DNA of 30,019 nt from QQVM01 sp035341855 (GTDB lineage: Bacteria > Bacteroidota > Bacteroidia > AKYH767-A > 2013-40CM-41-45). The translations under genes and the position numbers were made by a program. The stretch covers positions 1-30,019 of the forward strand of contig DAOQWA010000038.1 in NCBI GenBank assembly GCA_035341855.1. The letters run 5' to 3'. Below, piece by piece: positions 16,038-23,531 of this stretch. Position 1 is the first letter of the stretch. Every line of letters starts with the position of its first letter. The notes beneath the pieces are model-generated. The model saw only the letters and a program-made list of their open reading frames with translations. It had not been told where the DNA came from and ran no database searches.

Positions 16038-16964
16038 ATGCGTAAATTATTTACGACTGGCGTTTTCATTGCCCTATTGATTTGTGGATACCATGCCTCT
16101 GCGCAGCAGGATCCTCAATTCAGTCAAAATATGTTTGCAAGATTGCCTGTCAATCCAGGTTTCGCGGGTGCTAATGATGCAATTTGTGCTACATTATTAT
16201 ACCGTAATCAGTGGACAGGTTTTGGTGGTGAACCAAAAACCATGCTATTTACTGCCGATATGCCATTGGACATATTGCGTGGAGGTGTAGGTTTGAGTGT
16301 GTACGCAGCTGATCAATTAGGAGCTGAGAAGAATTTTAGTGCTCGTGCTGCCTATGCATATCAGGCTAACTTGGGTTCAGGACGAATTGGATTAGGGCTA
16401 AACTTGGGTTATCATCAGAAATCTCTCAATGGCTCAAAATTCATCTATAATGATGATAATGATAATAGCATTCCAATCGGTTCAGTGAGCGGAGGGGCAT
16501 TTGATCTTGGTCTTGGTGCATATTACCAAACTGAGAAGTTATATGCAGGAATTTCCACACAACATCTTACAAAAGGCGATATCAATTACGATAATATAAG
16601 CACAACCCTTGAAAGACATTATTATCTTATGGGAGGCTATTCTCTTGATCTCACCTCTTCCTTAACACTGAAGCCATCTGTTTTATTGAAAACGGATGGA
16701 GTGTCAGTTCAAGGTGATTTTAATGCCAATGTGTTGATTAACAATCGTTTTTGGGCCGGAGCATCATACCGTCTTCAGGACGCTATCGTTATTTTAGCCG
16801 GATTAGAGATTGTTCCAAACCTGAAATTGGGTTATTCTTATGATATAACTACTTCAGATATTAAGACTTATAGTAGCGGGACGCATGAGATAATGCTTGG
16901 ATATTGCTTTAAAAAGGCCAAAAATGTAAAACGGCAGTTTCATCGCAATGTAAGGTTCTTATAA
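16038..16964 (+). CDS. PorP/SprF family T9SS outer-membrane protein
   Basis: This 308-aa protein belongs to the PorP/SprF family, beta-barrel outer-membrane proteins required for T9SS function or for anchoring adhesins such as SprB. A signal peptide (residues 1-22, ending ASA) precedes the family start QQDPQFSQNMFARLPVNPGFAGA. Alternating beta strands with aromatic girdles follow (LYRNQWTGFGGEPKTMLFTADMP, GLGLNLGYHQKSLNGSKF, GISTQHLTKGDI, SLTLKPSVLLK, FWAGASYRLQDAIVILAGLEI, LKLGYSYDITTSDIKTYSSGTHEIMLGY), ending at the barrel with a short basic tail. Length is typical (about 300). It is 150 bp upstream of gldK on the same strand and is probably expressed with the core, though the gap allows a separate gldK promoter. 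Confidence 0.95.
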   Translation: MRKLFTTGVFIALLICGYHASAQQDPQFSQNMFARLPVNPGFAGANDAICATLLYRNQWTGFGGEPKTMLFTADMPLDILRGGVGLSVYAADQLGAEKNFSARAAYAYQANLGSGRIGLGLNLGYHQKSLNGSKFIYNDDNDNSIPIGSVSGGAFDLGLGAYYQTEKLYAGISTQHLTKGDINYDNISTTLERHYYLMGGYSLDLTSSLTLKPSVLLKTDGVSVQGDFNANVLINNRFWAGASYRLQDAIVILAGLEIVPNLKLGYSYDITTSDIKTYSSGTHEIMLGYCFKKAKNVKRQFHRNVRFL

Positions 16965-16994
16965 ATTAATGTCGGTTTTCATCTTATGATTGCT

Positions 16995-17002
16995 TAGATT
17001 TG
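16995..17002 (+). promoter_or_regulatory. -7-like box upstream of gldK
   Basis: TAGATTTG matches TAnnTTTG exactly, 113 bp before the chosen gldK start, in the porP/sprF-gldK gap. A TTTT stretch at 16976-16979 is too close (15 bp) to be a good -33 box. It may give the gldKLMN genes a second promoter. Confidence 0.3.
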
Positions 17003-17114
17003 ATGAAACCAAAGGGGTAGCGTACCGTTAGAGTATGTCACGCCTAAATTCTATTCAATATAATTATTTGGCTTGCGTTTAATTATCGAAACAAATCAAC
17101 ATCCTATAAAAACG

Positions 17115-18407
17115 ATGAATCTCAAAACATTAGGAATGAAGAAAATTGGTTTTCTAATTTCCATCGTACTGTTCGGGCTGATCTTCTCCGGTTGTGGAAG
17201 CGGGAGTAAAGGCGAACTCACAGGCGTTCTCAATCGTGAGAAATGGTATCAGGCAGATCCGTACGGAATGGTGTACATACCTGCAGGTTCATACCATATG
17301 GGTCCAAGCGATGAAGATGTTCCTTATGCCATCACTTCTCAGGCAAAATCTGTAACGATTCCTGCGTTTTACATGGACAATACAGAGATCACGAACAATG
17401 AATATCGCCAGTTTGTATACTGGGTTCGTGACTCGCTTGCACATCGTTTGATCGGTGGTGATCACCTTATTGAAGAAGGTGAATATGGTGAGAGGATAAA
17501 CTGGAGAATGAAGATCAAGTGGCAGGATGAAGAGAACGAAGAAATTCTTGCTGAACTTTTCCTTCCTGAGACGGAGAGATTTTATCGCCGCAAAGAAATT
17601 GATACTCGTAAACTGAATTTCGAATATTACTGGATAGACCTTAAGACAGCAGCTCAGCGCGAAAGTCGTGAACAGGGTATGCGCGATCGTTCAGTATTTA
17701 TCAAGAAAGATGTTATCAATGTGTATCCGGATACTCTTGCATGGATACATGATTATGCCTACTCATATCATGATCCGATGACTCAGATGTATTTCTGGCA
17801 TCCGGCTTATGATGATTATCCTGTTGTAGGTGTTACATGGAAACAAGCGCGTGCATTTTGTGTATGGCGTACACAGTTGTTGAACAGTTACCTTGCTGAT
17901 AATGGTGGTGCATTTGTACAGGATTTCAGATTGCCGACAGAATCAGAGTGGGAATATGCTGCCCGTGGTGGTCTGGAGCATTCTCCATATCCTTGGGGAG
18001 GTCCTTATATTCGTAACAGCCGTGGTTGTTTCTTAGGAAACTTCAAACCGATGCGTGGTAATTACATGGATGACGGTGGAGTTTATACAGTGAAAGCTAC
18101 TTCATACTGGCCGAATGATTACGGACTGTATTGTATGGCAGGGAACGTATCAGAATGGACAAGCAATGCATTTGATGAATCTGCTTATGGATTCACACAT
18201 GATATCAGTACAGATTATACCTACGAAGCTAAGGAGTCAGATCCTCCTGCTTTGAAGAGAAAAGCAATTCGTGGTGGTTCCTGGAAAGATGTCGGATATT
18301 ACTTGCAGACGGGTGCACGTACTTTCGAATATCAGGATACTGCAAAGTGTTATGTTGGTTTCCGTTGCGTCATGAGTTTCCTCGGACGTGATAAGGCTGA
18401 CTATTAA
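17115..18407 (+). CDS. gldK: T9SS/gliding lipoprotein GldK (PorK)
   Basis: GldK forms, with GldN, the periplasmic ring attached to the outer membrane above the GldLM motor. A lipoprotein signal ends FSGC, with Cys27 counted from ATG 17115. An internal ATG at 17136 would give a shorter, equally good MKK signal, and a TTG at 17073 is unlikely. The mature part is an FGE-sulfatase-like fold without enzymatic role: PAGSYHMGPSDEDVPY, FYMDNTEITNNEYRQFVYW, GVTWKQARAFCVWR, RLPTESEWEYAARGG, NYMDDGGVYTV, GLYCMAGNVSEW, RGGSWKD and VGFRCVM. Length is 430 aa from this start, normal for GldK. It is followed by gldL after a 152-bp gap that contains a hairpin. Confidence 0.96.
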   Translation: MNLKTLGMKKIGFLISIVLFGLIFSGCGSGSKGELTGVLNREKWYQADPYGMVYIPAGSYHMGPSDEDVPYAITSQAKSVTIPAFYMDNTEITNNEYRQFVYWVRDSLAHRLIGGDHLIEEGEYGERINWRMKIKWQDEENEEILAELFLPETERFYRRKEIDTRKLNFEYYWIDLKTAAQRESREQGMRDRSVFIKKDVINVYPDTLAWIHDYAYSYHDPMTQMYFWHPAYDDYPVVGVTWKQARAFCVWRTQLLNSYLADNGGAFVQDFRLPTESEWEYAARGGLEHSPYPWGGPYIRNSRGCFLGNFKPMRGNYMDDGGVYTVKATSYWPNDYGLYCMAGNVSEWTSNAFDESAYGFTHDISTDYTYEAKESDPPALKRKAIRGGSWKDVGYYLQTGARTFEYQDTAKCYVGFRCVMSFLGRDKADY

Positions 18408-18450
18408 TTTTAAAGGGGGAACACTAATTTATTTTAGATTATTGTTGTAT

Positions 18451-18481
18451 AAAGACCGAAAATGTTATTTTCGCCGTCTTT
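18451..18481 (+). repeat. 13-bp hairpin in the gldK-gldL gap
   Basis: AAAGACCGAAAAT (18451-18463) pairs with ATTTTCG-(CC)-GTCTTT (18467-18481) around a GTT loop; the only defect is a two-base bulge. It lies about 45 bases after the gldK stop. The base of the stem is followed by CCATTACATCG, not a T-run, so full termination is unlikely. An RNA processing or stabilising element, or partial attenuation, is more plausible. Confidence 0.65.
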
Positions 18482-18559
18482 CCATTACATCGTATTATAG
18501 TATAGTATTATTAATTCAACCATTCAATATCATCTAACCAGAAAACTAATTCGTTAACC

Positions 18560-19369
18560 ATGGGACTTTCCGAATTAACACAAGGCAAAAAGTTTAAAAA
18601 ATTCATGTCCCGCCTCTATGGATGGGGCGCGGCTGTTGTAATCCTTGGAGCCTTGTTCAAGATCCAGCACTATCCAGGTGCAGGCTTAATGCTTATGCTC
18701 GGTCTGGGAACCGAAGCTATCATCTTCTTCTTTTCAGCATTCGAACCACCGCATGAAGATGTGGATTGGTCACTGGTATATCCGGAGCTTGCAGGAATGG
18801 GTGATGATGATCATCTTTCAAAAAAAGAGCGCAAAAAGAAAATTGATCCTGTTGCACAACAGCTGGATCGTCTGATGGCAGAAGCCAAGATAGGCCCCGA
18901 GCTTATAGAAAGCCTCGGAACCGGTCTACGTTCACTCAGTGAGAACACATCACAGATGGCCAACATGAGTACAGCTTCGGTTGCTACTGAAAGTTATGTA
19001 CAGAATGTAACCAAGGCAGCTGCTTCTGTCGGTGAACTTTCCAACTCTTATGTTCGTGCTGCACAGGCAGCAGATCAACTGGCTACTTCAACCGATGATG
19101 TTAAAGTTTATAAGGATCAGGTAGTATCAGCAGGTAAAAATCTTGCAGCATTGAACGCCGTATATGAACTTCAATTACAGGATAGCAATGAGCATCTGAA
19201 GCAAACCGGTCGATTCTATGAAGGGATCAATGAATTGATGGGTAACCTCAATGCCTCATTGGATGATACTCGTAAGTATCGCGACGAAGTAGCTAGTCTT
19301 GCTACTAACTTGTCTAAATTGAATACCGTTTATGGTAACATGCTTTCTGCAATGACTGTGAAAGGCTAA
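18560..19369 (+). CDS. gldL: T9SS/gliding motor protein GldL (PorL)
   Basis: GldL is the inner-membrane proton channel subunit of the GldLM rotary motor. Two N-terminal membrane helices (about 19-36 and 41-61) enclose GAAVVILGALFKIQHYPG and MLGLGTEAIIFFFSAFEP. Glu52 in the second helix matches the membrane glutamate shown to be important for proton use in Flavobacterium GldL. A conserved cytoplasmic start (DVDWSLVYPELAG) and a long helical cytoplasmic region follow, with repeated LGTGLRSLSE, YKDQVVSAGKNLAALNAVYELQL and YRDEVASLATNLSKLNTVYGNML elements. The last two look like an internal repeat. Length of 269 aa is within the family range. The leader carries ATCTAACC-AGAAAACTAA about 10 bases before the ATG. 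Confidence 0.97.
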   Translation: MGLSELTQGKKFKKFMSRLYGWGAAVVILGALFKIQHYPGAGLMLMLGLGTEAIIFFFSAFEPPHEDVDWSLVYPELAGMGDDDHLSKKERKKKIDPVAQQLDRLMAEAKIGPELIESLGTGLRSLSENTSQMANMSTASVATESYVQNVTKAAASVGELSNSYVRAAQAADQLATSTDDVKVYKDQVVSAGKNLAALNAVYELQLQDSNEHLKQTGRFYEGINELMGNLNASLDDTRKYRDEVASLATNLSKLNTVYGNMLSAMTVKG

Positions 19370-19424
19370 GCTGTAAACAATTTATCTCTATCTAACCTAA
19401 CCAAAAAACTAACAACCTTCAGCT

Positions 19425-21056
19425 ATGGCAGGCGGAAAATTATCACCCAGGCAGAAGATGATCAACATGATGTATCTCGTGTTGACGGCGCTGTTGGCTC
19501 TGAACGTTACCAAGGAAGTTATTAACGCCTTCGTAACGATCAACGAGAGTGTCGAACTATCTAAACAAAACGTAATTAAAAAGAACCTAGCTACCTATGC
19601 TGCTTTTGATCAGGCTATGTCTGTCGATAAAGTTAAATACCAGGAGGTATTTGATAAAGCAAATCAGGTAAGAAAAGGTGCAGATGACGTTGCCAATTAT
19701 ATAGAAGCTTTAAAAACCGAATTAGTAAGGACCGTAGACGCCATCGATGAAGGTGCTCCTACTCCTTCTCTTCCCGATATGGAAAGAAAAGATGACTATG
19801 ATGTGCCTACCAATATTCTCTGTGGAGAAGCACAGGATGGTCGTGGCGCTAAGGCTTCTGAACTAAAGAAAAAACTGGAAACATTTAAGACTCAAATAAT
19901 CCAGAATGTTCCGGAGGCAAGCAAGGCAAATTTCAAAAAGACTCTTGAGACACTCTTAAATACTTCTGATCCTGAAAAAGGAGAAGATGGCAAGAGAACC
20001 TGGGAGATGCGAAATTTCTACCACAACCCTGTCGTTGCTTCTGTAGCTCTCCTCACTAAATTTCAGAATGATATTCGTAATGCTGAATCACAGGTGATTG
20101 ATGACTTATTGACTTCCGTCGATAAAAACATCATTAAACTTGATCAGCTCAACGCCAAGGTAATTTCTAACAGTACTGTCGTAACTATTGGTTCCGATTA
20201 CCAGGCTGACGTATTTCTTTCAGCAACATCGTCTACGATGGCTCCTGAAGTTTTCATAGGTGCTACTTATGATTCAGTAAAGAATGAAATCCGCGGTGGT
20301 AGCGACAAGCCATTACCTGTTGAAGGAGGCTACGCAAAATACGTTGACCGTCCCGGTGCTGAGGGTGAGAAAAAATGGGGTGGTGTGATCCGCGTGAAAA
20401 AGCCGGATAATACCTATGACTATTTTCCATTTACATCTTCCTACGTTGCTCAAAAACCTAATTCTGTAGTTTCAGCCGATAAGATGAACGTACTCTATAT
20501 CGGAGTTGATAACCCGATGTCAATTTCAGTTCCGGGCGTTTCAAACGATAAAGTGAAGTCGTCCATCGAAGGTGCAGGCGGTGCCTTAAAGCCCAATCCT
20601 GCTGCAGGTGGAGGACATTACATTGCTACGGTGAGTTCAACAGGAAAGGCTGTAATAAAAGTATCAGCTGAAATCGGTGGAAAAGTCATGCCAATGGGAA
20701 ACTTCGAATATCGCGTAAAACGCGTTCCTGATCCTGTTGCAATGATCGCAAATAATAAAAGTGGTACAATTAATAAGAATCTTTTGATGGCAGGTACGTT
20801 AATACCTGTATTGGAGAACTTCGATTTTGAATTATTCTTCAAAATTACGTCATTTAAGATGACCATCACAGGAAAAGGCAAGGATCCTATGGAATTTGAA
20901 AGCACAGGCAATCAATTAACGCAACCAATGCGTGATGCATTGAGTAAAGGACGTGCGGGAGATAAAGTCTTCTTTGAATTCATAAAGGCAAGAATGGCAA
21001 CAGGTGCAGATCAGTCTACACGTCAATTGTCACCTATGGCCTTCACCATACAATAA
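19425..21056 (+). CDS. gldM: T9SS/gliding motor protein GldM (PorM)
   Basis: GldM is the dimeric rotor-like partner of GldL: one membrane helix and a long periplasmic arm that reaches the GldK-GldN ring. The N-terminus MAGGKLSPRQKMINMMYLVLTALLALNV has a single helix (about 12-29), with Arg9 at the position reported as essential in Flavobacterium GldM. The rest is the periplasmic GldM_N region (about 35-220, helical) and beta domains to residue 543, with SVVSADKMNVLYIGVDNPMSI, GHYIATVSSTGKAVIKVSAEI and KKSGTINKN-type segments. It is 55 bp after gldL, with a leader close to that of gldL, and 23 bp before gldN. Length is slightly above the usual ~515-530. Confidence 0.97.
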   Translation: MAGGKLSPRQKMINMMYLVLTALLALNVTKEVINAFVTINESVELSKQNVIKKNLATYAAFDQAMSVDKVKYQEVFDKANQVRKGADDVANYIEALKTELVRTVDAIDEGAPTPSLPDMERKDDYDVPTNILCGEAQDGRGAKASELKKKLETFKTQIIQNVPEASKANFKKTLETLLNTSDPEKGEDGKRTWEMRNFYHNPVVASVALLTKFQNDIRNAESQVIDDLLTSVDKNIIKLDQLNAKVISNSTVVTIGSDYQADVFLSATSSTMAPEVFIGATYDSVKNEIRGGSDKPLPVEGGYAKYVDRPGAEGEKKWGGVIRVKKPDNTYDYFPFTSSYVAQKPNSVVSADKMNVLYIGVDNPMSISVPGVSNDKVKSSIEGAGGALKPNPAAGGGHYIATVSSTGKAVIKVSAEIGGKVMPMGNFEYRVKRVPDPVAMIANNKSGTINKNLLMAGTLIPVLENFDFELFFKITSFKMTITGKGKDPMEFESTGNQLTQPMRDALSKGRAGDKVFFEFIKARMATGADQSTRQLSPMAFTIQ

Positions 21057-21079
21057 TTGTCAGTTCTAAAGAAATTGTC

Positions 21080-21925
21080 ATGAAAATTAGAATTCTGTTA
21101 GTACTTGTTTCACTCATCACTGCATTCTCGGCAAAAGCCCAGAACGTCCTTGATGGTGTGTATGTCAAAGAACACTCTACAACTCGTCAGGTTATTCCTT
21201 ACCCTTACCTTCGTGAAGCGGATGTAATGTGGTCAAAGAGGGTTTGGCGAGTGATTGATCTGAATGAGAAGATCAACCTGCCTTTAAGATACCCTTTGTC
21301 TAAACAGACTCATGATCGCAAAAGTCTTATCGATCTTTGTCTGGATGCAATAAAAGAAGGTTCCCTGACAGCCTATAGTACCGTAGATGATGAGTTCACA
21401 TTACCCGTGACAATGTCCGAAATTGAATCCAAAGGCGGGGCGAGAACAGATACTGTCAGAATGCAGCGTCCTGATCCACCATATGATGAATATGATACAG
21501 TTATTGCACGTGAGTTTTCTCCGGATAAAGTGATTGGTTACCGTTTGAAAGAGGACTGGTTCTTTGACAAACAGCGTTCCGTGATCGATGTCAGAATTAT
21601 TGGTTTTGCACCTCTGATTTATGCAGTAGACGAAGAGGGCAATGTACGTGAAGGAAACCAGAAATTACCTTTATTCTGGGTTTATTATCCTGAGGCTCGT
21701 AAGCTGTTGGCAAACGCTGAATCCTTTAATCGCACTAATGATTCTGAACGTAGAACTTTTGACGATATATTCCAGAAGAGATTATTTGGCAGCTATATCT
21801 ACAAAGAGTCTAACGTATATGATCGTCGAATAGAGGACTACCGTCAGGGTATATCACAGCTCCTTGAATCAGAAAGAATCAAGTTGGAAATCTCCAATTT
21901 TGAACATGATATGTGGGAATTCTAA
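21080..21925 (+). CDS. gldN: T9SS/gliding protein GldN (PorN)
   Basis: GldN joins GldK in the periplasmic ring and contacts the tip of GldM. The 281-aa sequence has a signal peptide (residues 1-20, ending AKA before QN). The family core follows: IPYPYLREADVMWSKRVWRVIDLNEKINLPLRYPL, LIDLCLDAIKEGSLTAYS, KEDWFFDKQRSVIDVRIIGFAPLIY, PLFWVYYPEARKLLANAESFN, and RTFDDIFQKRLFGSYIYKESNVYDR, given here in pieces. Length fits the shorter PorN/GldN forms. It is the last gene before a strong terminator, so the T9SS core unit ends here. Confidence 0.97.
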   Translation: MKIRILLVLVSLITAFSAKAQNVLDGVYVKEHSTTRQVIPYPYLREADVMWSKRVWRVIDLNEKINLPLRYPLSKQTHDRKSLIDLCLDAIKEGSLTAYSTVDDEFTLPVTMSEIESKGGARTDTVRMQRPDPPYDEYDTVIAREFSPDKVIGYRLKEDWFFDKQRSVIDVRIIGFAPLIYAVDEEGNVREGNQKLPLFWVYYPEARKLLANAESFNRTNDSERRTFDDIFQKRLFGSYIYKESNVYDRRIEDYRQGISQLLESERIKLEISNFEHDMWEF

Positions 21926-21937
21926 ATTTGAATTCTT

Positions 21938-21970
21938 AAAAAAAACTCCGGTATTGCCGGAGTTTTTTTT
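21938..21970 (+). terminator. Intrinsic terminator of the gldKLMN unit
   Basis: ACTCCGG(T) at 21945-21952 pairs with (G)CCGGAGT at 21956-21963 around an ATT loop, flanked by an A-run upstream and eight or more T downstream. It begins 13 bp after the gldN stop. Confidence 0.93.
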
Positions 21971-22138
21971 TGTGCTTATCAAACTAGCATTGAAGTCTTA
22001 GTTCCGGCTTTGAATCAGTTTATTTTTCGTCATATTCTATCTGGCCAAAGTTCTTTTATTTTAATGTGATTTTTTTTGCAATCAATACCTATCAATTTTT
22101 TCTTCATTACCTTAGCATGTAGTTCATTAAATTTTTGC

Positions 22139-23242
22139 ATGAAAAATTCGATTGAGTACGATAAGATAATAGACAGGATCACGGATGCATTTTACATCAT
22201 CGATTCAGACGGAACACTTAGCTATGCAAGCGCCAGCGTAAGCAAAATTCTCGGTCATTCACCACAAAATTTAATAGGAAGGTCGGCATTGGAGTTTATA
22301 CATCCCGACGAGCATCATTTTGCCTATGCCAATCAGGAAAAACTTCTTGAATATCCTGGTAGCAGACTTGTTCATGATTATAGAATACTAAGTGCAGAGA
22401 ACAACTATCGGTGGATGGAATTTACTTTTGTGAATATGATCAATATTCCGCAGGTGGGTGGGGTCATGGCACAAATGCGAGATGTTTCAGAGAGGAAGAA
22501 CATTGAACTCATGCTTGAAGAAAGTCGTCAGAGATTTAGTCTGTTTATGGATAAGATACCCGCATGTGTATGGATACGGGATCAGGAAGGACGATATATT
22601 TATGTGAATAAAACGTTTAAGGGCTTAACGGGAAAGAGCTCTGATGAACTGATCGGAAAATCGTATCATGATGTGTTTCCTGATAGTATTGAACAAATTT
22701 CGGGCACAGACAGACTATGTTTGGATTATGGTAAGGAAATAGAATATATGGAAAGAGGTCCGGATGAAAGAGGCATAATAAAGGATTGGGTGATATACAA
22801 GTTTCCCATGCCACAACCGGATGGAACAACTTTCATTGGTAGTCTGGGATTTGATATCAGCCGCATCATACACGCCAAAGAACAAATAACTGAGGCAGAA
22901 GATAAATTCAAATTAGTTTTTGATAATGCCCCTGATGCCATATTCATTGAAGATGAAAACGGGATTATTTTGGATGCGAATAAAAAAGCCTGCCAACTCC
23001 AGGGATTGGAACTGGAATTGCTCAGAGGAATGAACATTCTCGATCTAACGCCTGAGCATAAGAGAAGCCTTGTAGCTCTCGAGTTTAAAAAGCTCTGGGA
23101 GCAAGAAACAAATTCCGTTTCCAGTTTTGCATGGCACGCTAATGGTGATGAAATCCCGGTCGAAATTCATGCAGCAAAAACCAAACATGGAGGGCAGGAA
23201 GCACTGGTGTTAACCTTGAGAAATACTTTAAGAGTGGTCTAG
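22139..23242 (+). CDS. Triple-PAS protein without output domain
   Basis: This 367-aa cytoplasmic protein consists of three PAS domains and nothing else. PAS1 spans about 5-118 (IIDRITDAFYIIDSDGTLSYAS, with a PAC end MAQMRDVSERK). PAS2 spans about 125-250 (FSLFMDKIPACVWIRDQEG, PAC end IGSLGFDISRII). PAS3 spans about 255-363 (FKLVFDNAPDAIFIEDENG, ending EALVLTLRN). No histidine kinase, GGDEF, HTH or other effector follows in any frame after the stop at 23242, so this is not a simple frameshifted kinase. I chose ATG 22139 over an in-frame TTG at 22076, because PAS1 begins right after the ATG. It is a single gene after the gldN terminator. Ligand and partner are unknown; it may signal by binding a separate kinase. 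Confidence 0.9.
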   Translation: MKNSIEYDKIIDRITDAFYIIDSDGTLSYASASVSKILGHSPQNLIGRSALEFIHPDEHHFAYANQEKLLEYPGSRLVHDYRILSAENNYRWMEFTFVNMINIPQVGGVMAQMRDVSERKNIELMLEESRQRFSLFMDKIPACVWIRDQEGRYIYVNKTFKGLTGKSSDELIGKSYHDVFPDSIEQISGTDRLCLDYGKEIEYMERGPDERGIIKDWVIYKFPMPQPDGTTFIGSLGFDISRIIHAKEQITEAEDKFKLVFDNAPDAIFIEDENGIILDANKKACQLQGLELELLRGMNILDLTPEHKRSLVALEFKKLWEQETNSVSSFAWHANGDEIPVEIHAAKTKHGGQEALVLTLRNTLRVV

Positions 23243-23399
23243 TTATACTGCTCTATAATCACTGATAAGAAGCTTCAAAAGAATCCATACAAATGTAAGT
23301 GACATTGTATTAATCGACCATTTTAAAAAAAACAAAGCTGGTTTTATAAGCCTCGATTAACAAACTGTTCACTCACTCTGCTCACTCACACTGTACATG

Positions 23400-23471
23400 T
23401 GGTCCCACCAGGAATCGAACCTGGATCTAGGGTTTCGGAAACCCGCATACTATCCGTTGTACTATGGGACC
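23400..23471 (-). tRNA. tRNA-Arg (anticodon CCG)
   Basis: The minus strand folds as a full cloverleaf. The acceptor GGTCCCA pairs with TGGGACC, the D arm is GTAC/GTAT, the anticodon stem encloses the loop TTCCGAA, and the T arm CCAGG-TTCGATT-CCTGG is canonical. Anticodon CCG reads the Arg codon CGG. The discriminator is A and the 3' CCA is not encoded. The outer pair of the anticodon stem is a C-T mismatch. It lies 60 bp downstream of der on the same strand. Confidence 0.93.
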
Positions 23472-23531
23472 GGTAATATGGCTGCAATTTAAATCCTTCA
23501 TTATTATTTAGAAAGTGTTGAAGAATTTTTA

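Noticed and set aside
22076..22138. Upstream TTG start that would add a hydrophobic, lipobox-like segment to the PAS protein
   Set aside because: TTG in a T-run with no support, and PAS1 starts directly after the ATG at 22139; the hydrophobic look comes from T-rich noncoding DNA.
23370..23395. Repeated TCACTCAC next to the tRNA, as a possible integration scar
   Set aside because: Only 8 bp, no integrase gene, and no copy of the tRNA end elsewhere in the window.
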